Assembly (NCBI GenBank): GCA_037043235.1
Contig: JAWRVZ010000048.1
Span: 3,417,501 to 3,481,500 of the forward strand
Source of the DNA: Rhodeus uyekii
Taxonomy: Eukaryota > Chordata > Actinopteri > Cypriniformes > Acheilognathidae
Length of the DNA: 64,000 nt
Reading direction: 5' to 3'
The position numbers and the translations under genes are program-made. Of the stretch, positions 1-12,611 are shown piece after piece (within the stretch, counting starts at the first letter, position 1; each line of letters begins with the position of its first letter). The notes below the pieces were generated by a model. That model did not search any database. It saw only the letters and a program-made list of their open reading frames with translations, and had not been told where the DNA came from.

Positions 1-1929
1 GGTCCGCTGCACACGGCAGGGATGCTAACCGGAGCGTGCCGCAGTATTACAGGAAGCAGCTGTTGGCTGGAGTTTGCCCGGGAAGAGCCCGAGGCGTCTG
101 CCGATCACCTCCGCCTGTCTGGACTGTTCGGCCTGACCTGTTCCCTCTGCAACAACCCACTGAGGCACAATTGTTATCCAGCCGCTAAAAGCCGGCTGTG
201 CTGCGCTCTCCAAATCAGAAATGAACAGTGCAGAATCAAACCTCAGTGTTTTATAAGGCTACTGTTAAATGTATCTCAAATGTGTCACCTCATCATCAGA
301 CTGACCATATGTCCATTCAGCATAAACTGCAGTCTGAAAAATCAATCAGGCCAATTAATCAATACTAACAGACTTGTAATACTAACAGACGTGCTAGAAG
401 GCCAAACGAACTAAATTGAGAATGCTTTAAAATTGCGATTCAGTTTCAACTGATACTGTCGCGGTTGATGTAGAGAAGCGCATGACGAAGGATTTGGAAC
501 AAAAAATAAAATATTTAATATTTAAAAACTGGAGAGCATTACATATAACATTTACACGGATGACAACAGACAAAGAACTAAAGAAAACAGAATCCAAAGA
601 GAAACAGGTGTGTGGATTTTGGAACTATGGAAACTAATTGATAAACAGGGAAACTAAATAGGAACTCAGTCAGACCGGAAAAGAGCAAAAAGAGAGAAAA
701 CAAATACCAGGAGTGAACACTAGTGATGTATGTCCATTTAGTTTAGAGAGGAAAATTATTGTACATGTAAATAAATAAGATATTATACCACTTAATCTGA
801 AAAAACCTGAACCTGACCTGATTTTCACAATATTAATCCATGAAATTATAACAGCCGTCAAGATGTGTATAAGGATCAGCCAGCGTTTATATAGCTATCG
901 GCCTATAACAAAATCCCATTTATTGGTTGACCACTAACTAAACTTTAATACAGAATAATGAGAATTTCAGTCATGCACCAACTTTAACACCTTCAGAACA
1001 CACAACCCATAAAATCCCAGTTTGGATGCACATCATGTCTCTAAAACAGTATCTAAAAATCATTTCCATGATCAAACACAGGTGTTACCCAGAATGCAAA
1101 CTCATTCTTATCTTCCCTCACCTAGATGTACATTTGCGATCTCTTAAATGGATTGGTTTCTGTTTGATCAGGGCTCGTCGGTTGTGGCATTGTTTAAATA
1201 TTAGTTTAATTCCCCATGCATTAGCGTGAGGAACGAGCCGGCGTTGCTCTTCCCAGCAGGCTTCACACGCGTAATGGTGTGTGACTCCTCCATCTGAGGC
1301 GACTGTCTGTTAGATTCTGATTATTACACGGCTTTTCAACCCCAAATATCTTGTAAAAGTGCCGCAATTTTGCGAGGAATAGAACAGAAGTCTTTCCATC
1401 AGGAAAAGATAAAGGAAACGCGCTGTGTGAATAGACGTTGATGGCTGTGACATTTTGTGACAAAAGTGTTTTGGCTGAAATAAAACACTCAGAAGGAAAC
1501 AAACAGAGAAATGAAAAATCAACAGAAATGTAAGGCGTAATTTTGGGCCGCTGGTTTGTTTTGAAGTGCGGTGACTTTCTCGACACGCTCCGGTGCAGCT
1601 TGTTATCCAATTTGTCGTGCGTTCAAGAGGTATTGCGTCTGTCAAAATAAGCTTTTACACCAACAGCCGTCTGAAACAGACCTTGAATTTTTAAGTAACA
1701 CACTTCGAGAGGGTCGGGTGGGAATTCTTATTAGGCTTCAAGTTTCTGTGATGAACTCCAGGACTGAACAGCATGTGTCAGACGAGTGAAAGTTACTAAA
1801 GTTCGTTAATCATACCAATCATTAAAGTAAATCTTGTGACAAAACAACACAAAAAAACTGATCTTGTTTATGGTCTCAAAACACATTATTTAAAAGTTTG
1901 CTTTTTTAAAGATGTATTTTAAACTAATG

Positions 1930-2890
1930 TATATCCTGCGATAAAAGCTGAATTTATTAGATGATAAATACAGTAAAACAGTGTAATATTATATCAGTGT
2001 TAAACAGCTGTTTTCTATGTGAATATATAGTAAAGTGTCATTTTTTTCTATGTGAATATATAGTAAAGCGTCATTTATTCCTGTGATTAAAGCTGAATTT
2101 ATTAGATGATAAATACAGTAAAACAGTGTAATATTATATCAGTGTAAAACAGCTGTTTTCTATGTGAATATATAGTAAAGTGTCATTTATTCCTGTAATT
2201 AAAGCTGAATTTATTAGATGATAAATACAGTAAAACAGTGTAATATTATATCAGTGTAAAACAGCTGTTTTCTATGTGAATATATAGTAAAGTGTCATTT
2301 ATTCCTGTGATTAAAGCTGAATTTATTAGATGATAAATACAGTAAAACAGTGTAATATTATATCAGTGTAAAACAGCTGTTTTCTATGTGAATATATAGT
2401 AAAGTGTCATTTATTCCTGTGATTAAAGCTGAATTTAATAGAGGATAAATACAGTAAAACAGTGTAATATTATATCAGTGTAAAACAGCTGTTTTCTATG
2501 TGAATATATAGTAAAGTGTCATTTATTCCTGTGATTAAAGCTGAATTTATTAGATGATAAATACAGTAAAACAGTGTAATATTATATCAGTGTAAAACAG
2601 CTGTTTTCTATGTGAATATATAGTAAAGTGTCATTTATTCCTGTGATTAAAGCTGAATTTATTAGATGATAAATACAGTAAAACAGTGTAATATTATATC
2701 AGTGTAAAACAGCTGTTTTCTATGTGAATATATAGTAAAGTGTCATTTATTCCTGTGATTAAAGCTGAATTTATTAGATGATAAATACAGTAAAACAGTG
2801 TAATATTATATCAGTGTAAAACAGCTGTTTTCTATGTGTATATATAGTAAAATGCAATTTATTCCTGTGATTAAAGCTGTATTTTCAGCA
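1930..2890 (+). repeat. 112-bp tandem repeat (minisatellite), about 8 copies
   Basis: The landmark GCTGAATTT recurs at an exact 112-bp step: it ends at 2100, 2212, 2324, 2436, 2548, 2660 and 2772, with a variant at 2884. Copies are nearly identical, indicating recent amplification or homogenisation. The first interval is 145 bp because a 33-bp piece of the unit is duplicated near 2040-2075. The last copy runs into TTTTCAGCATC plus a cytosine-thymine-rich motif also seen near 38590, so the array seems to have grown inside a dispersed repeat. Confidence 0.95.
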
Positions 2891-2940
2891 TCGTCTTCAG
2901 TGTCACATGATCTTTCACAAATCATTCTGATATTTTCATT
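2891..2940 (+). repeat. Fragment of a dispersed repeat at the end of the minisatellite
   Basis: The segment has CAGCATC, TTCAGTGTCACATGATC and TTTCACAAATCATT in order. The same order occurs at 38590-38645, and related pieces occur at 5560-5620. I take it as part of an old dispersed element common in cyprinids. Confidence 0.55.
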
Positions 2941-3017
2941 TGTGCATTTGGAAGACACTTTTATTTAATTGCATTCAAGGAACACATTGACATTCTACTC
3001 AGTTCTTATGATGAACC
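2941..3017 (-). mobile_element. Degenerate 3' part of tRNA-derived SINE
   Basis: On the minus strand it keeps the linker (GAATGTCAATGTGTT) and a worn version of the tail that in other copies reads TTTGGATAAAAGCGTCTGCC. The tRNA-like head is missing apart from a piece of the B box. Confidence 0.65.
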
Positions 3018-3281
3018 CAGTATGTTGATTTACTGCTTTAAGAAACATATAAATGTCCATTCAGGAAAAATGTGCAATGCTAGAGGAATCGCACCAGCAG
3101 TTCCAGCAGATCTTGACCATATTACAGCTTCATAGCCTTCGCCAAATGATTTCAAAAGGTCCTTACAGCTCACAACAGCAAAACAACCCAAATCCACAAT
3201 GATCCTGACCAAACAAGCAAATACAGTGAGCAAAATCATATTTTATTATGTATTTATCATGGAAAAGCACATATTCACATA

Positions 3282-3328
<47 letters not shown>
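3282..3328. repeat. (CT)n-(CA)n compound microsatellite
   Basis: An uninterrupted CT run passes directly into a CA run. It is preceded by GCACATATTCACAT, which also precedes the next CT run at 3526. Confidence 0.95.
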
Positions 3329-3522
3329 TCGCACAGAAACATGTTCTCATCTCCTCTGACGATTTTATCAGTAAAATAGTTTAACAACTTAAAATCTACA
3401 TGAGATGTCCCACTAGCGAGACAATAACAGCGCTGTTCTTGAATCAGATAAACTTACAGTTTCACTATTAGCAGAGTCGCTTCTGCTGAACACTGTTGAG
3501 AGACGCACATATTCACACATGC

Positions 3523-3525
<3 letters not shown>

Positions 3526-3557
<32 letters not shown>
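3526..3557. repeat. (CT)n microsatellite
   Basis: A pure dinucleotide run, followed by two copies of AATAACTGCATT. It gives a glutamate/arginine-repeat frame on the minus strand that is not a gene. Confidence 0.95.
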
Positions 3558-3558
<1 letters not shown>

Positions 3559-4861
3559 ATAACTGCATTAATAACTGCATTAATCTGCTATCAGCGGCTT
3601 GAGCCTTCATTAGCTCTAAAATGACGTTTTGGAATTAGCAACGGATGTGTGGGATTACACACGTAATATATTAGCCCTACACACAATTTACTGTGCATTA
3701 TATTTCAAATGATTAAATGGCACATCGTCAATTATTCGTCACATAAAGTGTGCTGCGTTCATCCAATAAAAGACCCAGAGTTAAAAGCCCTATAGAGGAT
3801 AAAAGAAACACTAGAAATCATTCAAATCAAATCGCAATGAAAAAAAAAGTCCCATCCTTCATTTTTTCCCCTCAATGAATACTCAAAAAATGCTTCACAT
3901 GAAGTCTTACGCCTTTACCTGGTGGCTTATTAACAATGCCTTCTGATCATGAACAAACAGCATCTTTCAGACATTTGAACTGACCCTTGGGTTTAATTTA
4001 GACTCCCGACAAACTCCCGCTTTCTCAAATCTGAGCGGCACCAATAACTTTCAGAAGATGCTGTGGAACATGATCTCGTGTGCTTGAGCGACTCTGAATG
4101 CGTTACCACGGTAATTTTAGTCATCTGTTTGTTTTTTAGCACGGAGATATTTCTTGATGAACTTCCCCTGGGCACGACCAATGCCAAATTCCGTCAAGCG
4201 TGTAATGATTTTCTTATGTAAACAACAATAAAGCCATCCCGCGGGGAGCTTTATTTGTGCGGCTGACACCTTGGCATGTTGTTCAAGAGCTTGAAACTTG
4301 CTCGGCGTTACTTACACATCCTTCAAATCTTCTCCACAGTGTCTTTCCAGGGGGGGTAGATACATTCGGGCCCCAAAGGACACTACAAAGTGCTCTTGAA
4401 GGGAAAAAGATGGAACAAATCAAAGGTGCTTCAAACAATACTGCGAATTTTCAATTCGAGCTAGAAGAAAATCTTCAGGATGAAGCCGTTGAAATATCCG
4501 TCCTTCCCCTGATGTTTCTTAGGCTCTTGCATCCAGATGTTCATTGTTTCCCAACTCAAGTCTGAGGAATGTTGAGTGACGCAGAACTTGTTGCCATAAT
4601 GCAGGTCAAAAATGGTAAAGAACAAGAGTAAATACCAATGTGGATAGTTTCCAAAAATTTAGAGGTGAAAGAATGGTTGACAACATCATCTACAGCACAG
4701 AAATCTAACAAGATTTAGAAGATAAAGGACGCTCGTGGAACAAGAAAGACTCACATTATCTGAAGACTTGTGTTCCTCTCAGTCTGAAATCTATTTGGAT
4801 TGTCAGGATATTGTTTTCCTTAAAGGGGGACATCAAAAGTACCATCACCAAAATTGTGTTT

Positions 4862-5014
4862 TCCTGTCGCTCAATCAGTAGAGCATTGGTGTATACAACG
4901 CCAAGGTCATGGGTTCGATTCCAGGGAAAGCAAGAACTGATTCAATGTGTTTCTTGAATGCAATGCAAGTCACTTTGGATAAAAGCGTCTGCCAAATGCA
5001 TAGATGTAAATAAA
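4862..5014 (+). mobile_element. tRNA-derived SINE, full-length copy
   Basis: It has a tRNA-like head with an A-box region (CGCTCAATCAGTAGAGCAT) and a B box (GGGTTCGATTCC), both internal RNA polymerase III promoter elements. A linker (AGCAAGAACTGATTCAATG) and the tail CACTTTGGATAAAAGCGTCT follow. The tail type is widely shared by teleost SINEs and L2-like LINEs, which supply reverse transcription in trans. Eleven other copies lie in this window. Confidence 0.88.
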
Positions 5015-5129
5015 AAGTACCAGTACTGTTGTAGCAGGTCCATAGAGAGACATTTATACAGATATCTTTCCTGTTTCATTAATGAAAATGAGGCTATGAT
5101 GCATAAATAAATAAAAAACAGTGGGTCAT

Positions 5130-5310
5130 TTTGTGGTATTAGTTGCTTTTTATCATACTAGGGTATTGGTTGTATATTAATGCCTTATTCTGCATGATCA
5201 TATTCTACATCCCATAATCCTACCCAATACCTAAACTTAACAACTACCTTACTATATATTAACAATAGTAATTAGGATATTATTGTGCGAAAAGTCATAG
5301 TTAAGATTGA
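5130..5310. repeat. Dispersed repeat fragment (MITE-like)
   Basis: It contains TTCTGCATGATCATATTC, CCCATAATCCTACCCAATAC and CTAAACTTAACAACTACC, a motif order I recognise from highly repeated fish DNA elements. Ends and superfamily cannot be fixed here. Confidence 0.5.
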
Positions 5311-5554
5311 ATATGTTTTTCCCAAACTAAAATGCGACCAAAGCTTGTTATGATGTGTTTTTTTTTTCGATGACACTAAAATGTTTGCGGTCCTTTTTCT
5401 CTTTCTGTCTTTCTTCCTCCCTTTTGTTTTTAAGAAATCAGCAGGGGTTCATTAAATTGTTCAAAAGATACAGTACAAACGTTTGTAAGATCGTTACAAA
5501 AGCTTTATATTTCACGTAAAGCTGTTTTTCCCCAGGTTTCTACTCTGCAAAACA

Positions 5555-5735
5555 AATCGGCATACTGGAATGATTTCTCAAGGATCACGTGACACTGAAG
5601 ACTGGAATAAATCACAGGAATAAATTGCATTTTTATATATTACACAATAAAACACCATCGTTTTCACAGTATTACTGTTTTGACTGTATTTTTGACCAAA
5701 TAAATGCAACCTTGTTGAGCAGAAGAGCCTTAAAA
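5555..5735. repeat. Dispersed repeat fragment
   Basis: It holds TGATTTCTCAAGGATCACGT, GACACTGAAGACTGGAATAA, then CACAGGAATAAATTGCATTT and TGCAACCTTGTTGAGCAGAA. The same blocks occur at 15890-15943 plus 16642-16750 (split by a mariner insertion), and related blocks at 11620-11780 and 38480-38660. It is an old, abundant repeat family. Confidence 0.6.
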
Positions 5736-6487
5736 TCTTAACAACCCCAGATTTTTTTTATGTTAAATAGGATTTTAAGACAAAAAAAAACATTATGTGT
5801 GCCTATTGCAGTAATCAGAACCATTGAATTGCCAACATCTACCATATTTTGTTTAGTAGCATGTAATTCATAGTACGATAATATACTGTAAATCTTTGCA
5901 TTTTCATTCTTACACCAATGTTACTTAAAATATTGCACAAAAACAATGAACTTTAAACACCATTACAAAAACACTGATAATGATTACTAAACCTAGAGTA
6001 TCGTGACACTAACACTAGTTTCTAAAACACACTTCAGCGCCTGTAGATGTTGGTCAGTCAATTAAATGCACTGTGATTGGTTACGATAAAGCTCTCTGAA
6101 TAATGCAAGCCATCGTTTTCAGCGTTAATCTCGCCTAAGCACTTTCGGAGAACGTAACCCTCTCGACCGTCTTTGTGTTTTCAGCTTGATCACTATTTGG
6201 TGTCGCTCCGTCCCTGAATACAAATGAACATTACAGCATTAAGCCTCTCCAGGAGATGAACAGCAGGAGCAATTTTCAAATGAACATCCTGCGATCCGTC
6301 ACGGGCTATCCATGACCCGGAAACATCCACAGACGATTATCAAAGGCTGTGATCCCTTAAGGCACAGCTCGGATAACGAACGCCTCCCGCACGCGATTCT
6401 TATCGTGGAAACAAGACTTTCTCTGACCCCGTGGTTTCATTTCTTCAGCAAATCTTGTGCCTTTGATACTGCTGTCCTGAACAGACG

Positions 6488-6555
6488 GGTTCTGTCATCA
6501 TTTACTCACCCTCATGTTAAAAACATACACCTTAGTTTCTTCAGAGGAAGGCAGA
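6488..6555 (+). repeat. Short fragment of an abundant fish repeat
   Basis: The core TGTCATCATTTACTCACCCT followed by CATGTT and TTCTTCAGAGGAA is a very common motif of cyprinid dispersed repeats. Only this piece is present. Confidence 0.45.
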
Positions 6556-7671
6556 TACTGTAGTTGACAGGATTGCCAAACTTCAAAAAGGACAAAAAAG
6601 CTCCAGAAAAAGTACTATACACATGTAGAAAAGTCCATAAAAAACAGGGCACAATTTTTTCGAAATGGTTTGTTGCAGGTGTTTCATCCATATTTTGAAT
6701 TTTGCATTGTTTTGCATTTTAGGATTAACAGAAATCTCTGTAAATAGTGTCTTGAAAAAAAGAAAGAAACAGGTCGTTTTCTCTTACGGTGTGTCTTCAG
6801 AAGTTTGTGTGAGGAACCAACTGAAATGCAAATATTCAAACTACTAAACACATCCATAAACTCCTGACATTGAATTGATTGACTATATGTGAAAGCACAC
6901 ATATATTTTGATGTGAGAGTTACACTGGATTATCAGCAAATAAAATATTCAATTCCACGCTGTTCCTCATAGAAAGCCATCGCATGAATACATAGTACAT
7001 GTTCTTGTGGAACCGACAATGTTTCTCCAGTGACATCAAACTCTTGGTTTCTATCAGGAACCTTTATTTTCAAAAGTCCGACCATGCAAACCACATTTTG
7101 ACGTCTACTAACATGCCCAGTTTCAAGAAGTACCATTGCATTCATCCTTATTGCAATCTTCTCATCTGTGAAGTTTAAATGTACAGCGGCCAGGAGGAAG
7201 CTATAATCCTCCTTCTATACATTACAGTTATTGGCAGGCAGCTGATTGAAAACAGCGACGTCTTGGCAAACCCTGCCTGCGGCTCAAACGCTTTCTCACC
7301 ACTGTCAGCACAGCCGTATATGAGAGTTTAAGAGCGGAGCTGGAGGGCTCTCTACCGACTTCATGTATTTCACACATGGATGCTTATAAGCTTACAGAAG
7401 TCAAATTCACTGCGGCCGCGCTCGCATCCAGCGTTAATCCGTCGCAGAGAAGTGATGGAAAGTTTAAGCCCCTAGAAACTAAAGATGGGCTTCTCTGAAC
7501 CCTGTTTGAGAGGCTTAAAACAATCCTTTTGTTCAGCTGAATAGATTATATTAATGGCCTCTACACGACGGCTATTTACGTTTAGTATGACAGCCATTAA
7601 AGCAAAAGTACCAGACTTGTGTCTATTCTCTGTTTAGCACACGACCACACAGCTTTTTCATAGCAATACTG

Positions 7672-7792
7672 TACGAGGACCTTTTCTGGTTCTTAAAAGA
7701 ACCATTTTATAAATCTAAAGAACCTTTTGTGGAATGCAAAGATTCCATGGAAGGCAAAGGTTCTTTAATGCCAAGTAAAGCTCTTGATAAAT
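7672..7792. repeat. MITE-like repeat with GGTTCT/AGAACC palindromes
   Basis: The segment alternates GGTTCTTAAAAGAACC, AAGAACCTTTTGTGGAATG and CCATGGAAGGCAAAGGTTCT, producing internal complementarity. This matches a repeated fish family I know by its AGAACC arms. No clean target duplication was seen. Confidence 0.55.
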
Positions 7793-8132
7793 GATTTTCA
7801 GCATCAGTTTCTTTGGAGGCGTTTTAGCAGAAACATCTCAGAAGAACTTGATACTCCCAGTCCAGAACAACATCTGAGCAATTACCTTTCCACAGTCACA
7901 CGATATGAGAAGCATCTCCTCTTCAAATATGACTCTACGGCAGAGACAGAGAGTAATGGGCAAGCGTTTCTCGGCGTCTCTCTTGAGGAGAGCTGAATTA
8001 AAGCTGCAATATGTTCAAATCGCGTCAAATGAAAACAAAGCACTCTCATTGCAACAGCGAGATCAAGTAGCAGCATATGCCTTGTAGCCACTCGAGAAAT
8101 GAAAAACAAACAAGACTCCACACATACAGGAG

Positions 8133-8170
<38 letters not shown>
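8133..8170. repeat. (CA)n microsatellite
   Basis: Uninterrupted CA run of about 19 units. It yields spurious threonine/histidine and valine/cysteine frames. Confidence 0.95.
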
Positions 8171-8176
<6 letters not shown>

Positions 8177-8874
8177 GTAACATTGATCATGCTTTAGACT
8201 CTTTCTCGCTCCGGCAGCCAATCAGGTGCAGCATGCTGACATTTTGCACAGGTCATTTTTAATCTTTCAACAAAACGTAATAACTCTACCTCTGAACATT
8301 GTTTCAACCCTTAGCCTTCAAACATCTGGCTTATGCAAGATCTTTTTACCCTAGAATGCATTTCTTTTTATTGCATATCCCATTTCACCATGCTAAAAAA
8401 TGGAAAACCCATTTCATGTGGACTCTGAAGCATTATCACATGTTAAACATGGCCTAAGCTCAATGGAAAGCATGTTGAGGATTATCTTCGATCGGCTAGT
8501 TAGAGGCAGGTGAACCAGAGAGAAACACGCTGTCATTCTGTGACCTGTGCCATCATTATGAGTTACTTTTACTCAGGCATTTTGCACTGAATTAAAAAGG
8601 AATTAATTGTGATGTTTCTCTAAACAGTTGTTTCGCTATAAATGATGGCTGTCATGAATGTGTCTTTAATTGTATTCCTTAAAACCCATCTTTGATCACC
8701 AAAATGACATTTAAATGTTTGTTTTTTTTCCTGCAAACAAAAAAAATTCGTCATGCCTTAAAATAGCTAGAATGTAACTACACCCTTGCTTCATTTAGTG
8801 CATGAATATGCAAATGAGCCCCGCCTCCATTCGCTCACAGCTCAGAGATCTGGTGTGAGCGACACTGTATTTGT

Positions 8875-8909
8875 ACAGTAATACAAATACAGTGTATTTG
8901 TATTACTGT
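8875..8909. repeat. Perfect inverted repeat (16-bp arms, 3-nt spacer)
   Basis: The left arm ACAGTAATACAAATAC (8875-8890) and right arm GTATTTGTATTACTGT (8894-8909) are exact reverse complements separated by AGT. An overlapping inverted pair (ACACTGTATTTGT / ACAAATACAGTGT) uses the same DNA, so alternative foldings exist. Confidence 0.9.
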
Positions 8910-8921
8910 ATTCCCTTGTGA

Positions 8922-8980
8922 AGCGACCTTGGGTTCTTGAAAGGCGCTATATAAAATAAACATATTATTATTATTATTAG
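8922..8980 (+). mobile_element. 3' tail of a retroposon ending in (ATT)n
   Basis: The sequence CTTGAAAGGCGCTATATAAA followed by ATAAACATATTATTATT is the typical 3' end of fish SINE/LINE copies. Only the tail is recognised; the upstream hairpin may or may not belong to it. Confidence 0.5.
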
Positions 8981-9799
8981 CCTTTTGATTGACAATGTTA
9001 TCAAGGAGTTGCTAATTTTACACAAAGCATGTTCCCGTTTGCCATGTCTGAGTCTGACAATTCCTTCTAACAATCAGCATATTTAGAAACGCTTTTTGGT
9101 GACAAAAATGGTGACAAAAAACACCATCGATTTCAAACCGTGTTCTTTAAATCACTGCAGGTTTAAGAGAAAACACTCAGCAATGGGGCTGACATGAATC
9201 TGCACATGGTTTGTCTTCAAGCATATCAAAAACACCACATAGACTATAAACAATGTGAAAAACTCAACACAGGGGGGCTTTAAAGAATACAGAGAGGTTT
9301 TATATTTAGAACAGTAAAATTAATATCACATATAATATTACTAATTATTTAATTTGATACATTTAGAATTTACTGCACTCACAATGTTTTTGTCCCACTT
9401 GAATCGTTCAAAGAACAAAACGTTCTAAAGGAAATCACCTTTAAATTGCTGCTTTGCCTCAAAAAAACTTTTCTTCATAAGTATCTCTTTGCCAACTCGA
9501 AATGACAGAGCACCTCGTCAACATTTATGATCAGTTAAGACTAAAAATATGTTAAAGGATCTGCTGGAAATCAAAGTCAATAAAACCCAGATTCCGTTTA
9601 CAAGACGATACTAAATTCACATCAGTATATGTTTTAAAGGGTTACTTGACGCAATTTCTTTGTAATCCTTTATGCAAATTGTCTTTATCACACCTTTTTT
9701 TTCTTGCAGTTGTATAAAAACTTTAGGGGTAAATTAGCACACAGATCTTAGCTAGATCTTACCTGTGCACATCTTTAAATTTTGATTACATCTTTTACA

Positions 9800-9960
9800 T
9801 TTATGTGCATCACAATAACATCCCCTCCCTCGGTCAGCATCATCTCTTCTCTTCTCTGGTGATGAGGGCGGGGCAATAACCTGTCACTCACATGAGATCC
9901 ACAATTCACACAGACTCAATCAAGCCCCGCCCTACATTTGTTCTTGTTTGAGAAGCGATT
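9800..9960. repeat. Dispersed repeat with GGCGGGGC / GCCCCGCC blocks
   Basis: ATGAGGGCGGGGCAATAACC and CAAGCCCCGCCCTACATTTG are partly inverted relative to each other, and CTGTCACTCACATGAGA lies between them. I recognise this arrangement as an abundant fish repeat. Boundaries are approximate. Confidence 0.4.
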
Positions 9961-10618
9961 CACTCGGATATATACATCAAAATAACTAAGAAAAGAGTAT
10001 CCTAACTATCCCAACCCAATCCAACTTTAACATCTTGTGGTCATGGGAGTCGTATTTAACCCTGGCTATTCCATCAAGTTTGGTCATCTTTGGTTAAATG
10101 CAGAGAGCACTTGTTGTGAACAAATCGCCAGCGGCACAGGAACCGTGCGGCCCAGAGCTGCTTTAATGAAGTCTCGTGAGCAGTCGCCCCTCACGGCCGA
10201 GTCTCAGAGGGAGATCTACCCCTGAAAGCAGTGCCGAGTGGCCCTTCACAGCGCTTTGAGCTCCCTCTCCACCGCCAGGAAGACTATACAAAGCATGTCT
10301 GCAATCACTTGAAATCCCCCACTGCCTAATTAGACACCTCTGTACCTCCAGCACTACCTAAAACAGACTTTCAAGTACTGGTTGTTTTTATTTCACTAAT
10401 ACCTTTGGTACAAGTCGTCAATCTATATATACACACAGTACACAACTACATCATATATTATGAAGAATAACATAATCCTCACTGGGATTCATGCATCTTG
10501 AGCCAATATGCTCAGGTGACTCAATAGTGGCTCAAATGTATATCTATCAATGCATGTTTATTCCTATTAAGCACAAATACATTTATCTTGAATTTCAAAG
10601 ACGCAATGGCATAATACA

Positions 10619-10761
10619 TTTATGCATTTGGCAGATGCTTTTATCCAAAGCGACATGCATTGCATTCGAGATACACATTGACATTCTAATCAGATCTTGG
10701 GAATCGAACCTATGATCTTGATGTTGCAAGCACCACGCTCTACTGTTTGAGCTGCAGGAAA
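10619..10761 (-). mobile_element. tRNA-derived SINE
   Basis: Read on the minus strand it shows GCAGCTCAAACAGTAGAGC, GCTTGCAACATCAAGATC, a B-box-like GGTTCGATTCCC, the linker with TCTGATTAGAATGTC, and the tail TTTGGATAAAAGCATCTGCC. It is nearly complete but moderately diverged. Confidence 0.85.
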
Positions 10762-11614
10762 GCTTCTGTAATATAATTAATAATTTCAACATCATAGAAT
10801 TATAAGACAAGCTTGTAAAATTGACAACTAGGATATTTGAGTTAATCGCAAGTTAAATCAATGAAAGTTATTCAAACAAGATTTTAAGTTGTGATCGCTA
10901 ATTGCATTTTGCAACAATAATTGTTGTGCAGTGTAGTATCTTAACAACAAAAAAGGAAAGTAGATGCAAAGGTCAAATGGCTTTGGTGGCACACAACGTA
11001 CAGGTGCACACATCAGACTTTTCTTACTAATATCGATTAAAGAGAACACATTCATTCAACAACATCAGTTGAATTCACTGAAGGGACATAAACGGTGATT
11101 GCAATAATACTGAATCATATGCCAGAATTTCAAAGTAGCCAGGCCTTATTTGTTCAAAAACATCACGAAAAAGTTTCTTGCATGACAATTTCACCTAAAT
11201 GTTCCTGTGGTGTGACAAATGTATCATGAAATCTGCATGTGCAAGAAATAAAAATGTTCCACATTTTGTTTTTTTACGTTTGACTTTGTTGGGCTTAACA
11301 GATTGAAAGCATCTTTACTTCCTGTTGGGGAACTGATTAGCACAAATTTCAAGGACTCCAAGAGACTTCCTGTTTAGAAATGATCCACAGAAATTTGTTT
11401 GACTTGTGTTTTGTGAATATAAATACGGTTACAGTTGAATGGTGAAAATATAAGATAAATATTTGTTGGCCCTGTTCTCTGAGGACAAGTTAATTTATAT
11501 ACAGTGTCTTCAAAAAATTATTACCGTTCAATAGGTTGGGGTTAGTAAGATTTGTTTCACCAAGACAAAAACAATGAAATAATATTCATATTTTAAATAA
11601 CATTTTAAAAGTAC

Positions 11615-11780
11615 TCATTACTCCACTCTTCAGTGTGTGGAGTTCAGTGGTGCTTCATATTTTTTGGATTCTTTGATGACTATAAAGTTCAAAGTAAATA
11701 AAATTGAAATAAAAATCTAAATGTTTTTTACATTTCTGTCACTTTTAATTAATTGAATGCATCCATTTTAAATAATGTAT
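11615..11780. repeat. Old dispersed repeat fragment
   Basis: CTTCAGTGTGTGGAG, TTTTTTGGATTCTTTGATGA, AAAGTTCAAAGTAAATAAAA and CTGTCACTTTTAATTAATTG then GAATGCATCC appear in the order typical of the family also seen at 5555 and 38480. It is strongly diverged. Confidence 0.45.
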
Positions 11781-12611
11781 TCATTTACTTTCTTTTTTAT
11801 TTATATTTTGAACGATAATGTCAGTGACACTTTAAAAAGTCTGAATGTCAAGTCAAATTTTCCACTTCATTTCTTTTAAACTGTTGAGTTTTAGTGCTCG
11901 GAATGAATGCTTGTGCTCTTTCTTTACTATAAATTGCACTTGATATTTTTCTATAAAGGCTTTCATTCATTATAAGTGTCGACTTTTAGTTTCCGCTCGA
12001 AGTACACCCTGTTTCCTGTGGTCTGAACGTGGCCCTGCAGCATCATCAATGAAGAAAGTCTCTGTATCTCACACACCCACACACAGGTGTGTTTTGAGGT
12101 GGTTGCTAAAGGCCGAGCCTTTCCCAGAGACTGACTGGTGTGTAATGAAGTGCCTGACAACAGCGCCGGAGTAGAGGAGCACTAGAGGAGCCGCTCGCTG
12201 TGAACTACCGCACTGCTGTCAGTCCAAACACTCTGGATAGAGTCCATCTCGGCTCTGTTTCCACTGCATCTCTCCATTGGTTTTCTGACCCATTGCTGTC
12301 AGACTTGAAAATGCTCACATGTCTCTCCTTTCAGCTGAGAATGGATTTCTTCACAGCCGTGCTTCACTGTCAGCTGCAGTCTTTAAGAGACAGGGTCTTA
12401 TTTTTAACTGCAGTGTTGCTTTTGATAAAGCAGACGGGAATATAAAATAGATCTGGGAGAGTGGAATACTTTTTACATAACCTGTCTAAGCTTGGAGAAA
12501 TTAGATTATCGCAGGACGAACAGAAATTAACATACAGCAATATATACACACATATACATATATAATCGACTATCAGTATTGGCAGAGAAATACAGCATCT
12601 TTAATAAAGCC

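Noticed and set aside
1930..2890. CRISPR-like array (regular direct repeats)
   Set aside because: The repeats are head-to-tail 112-bp units without unique spacers, and the DNA is vertebrate.
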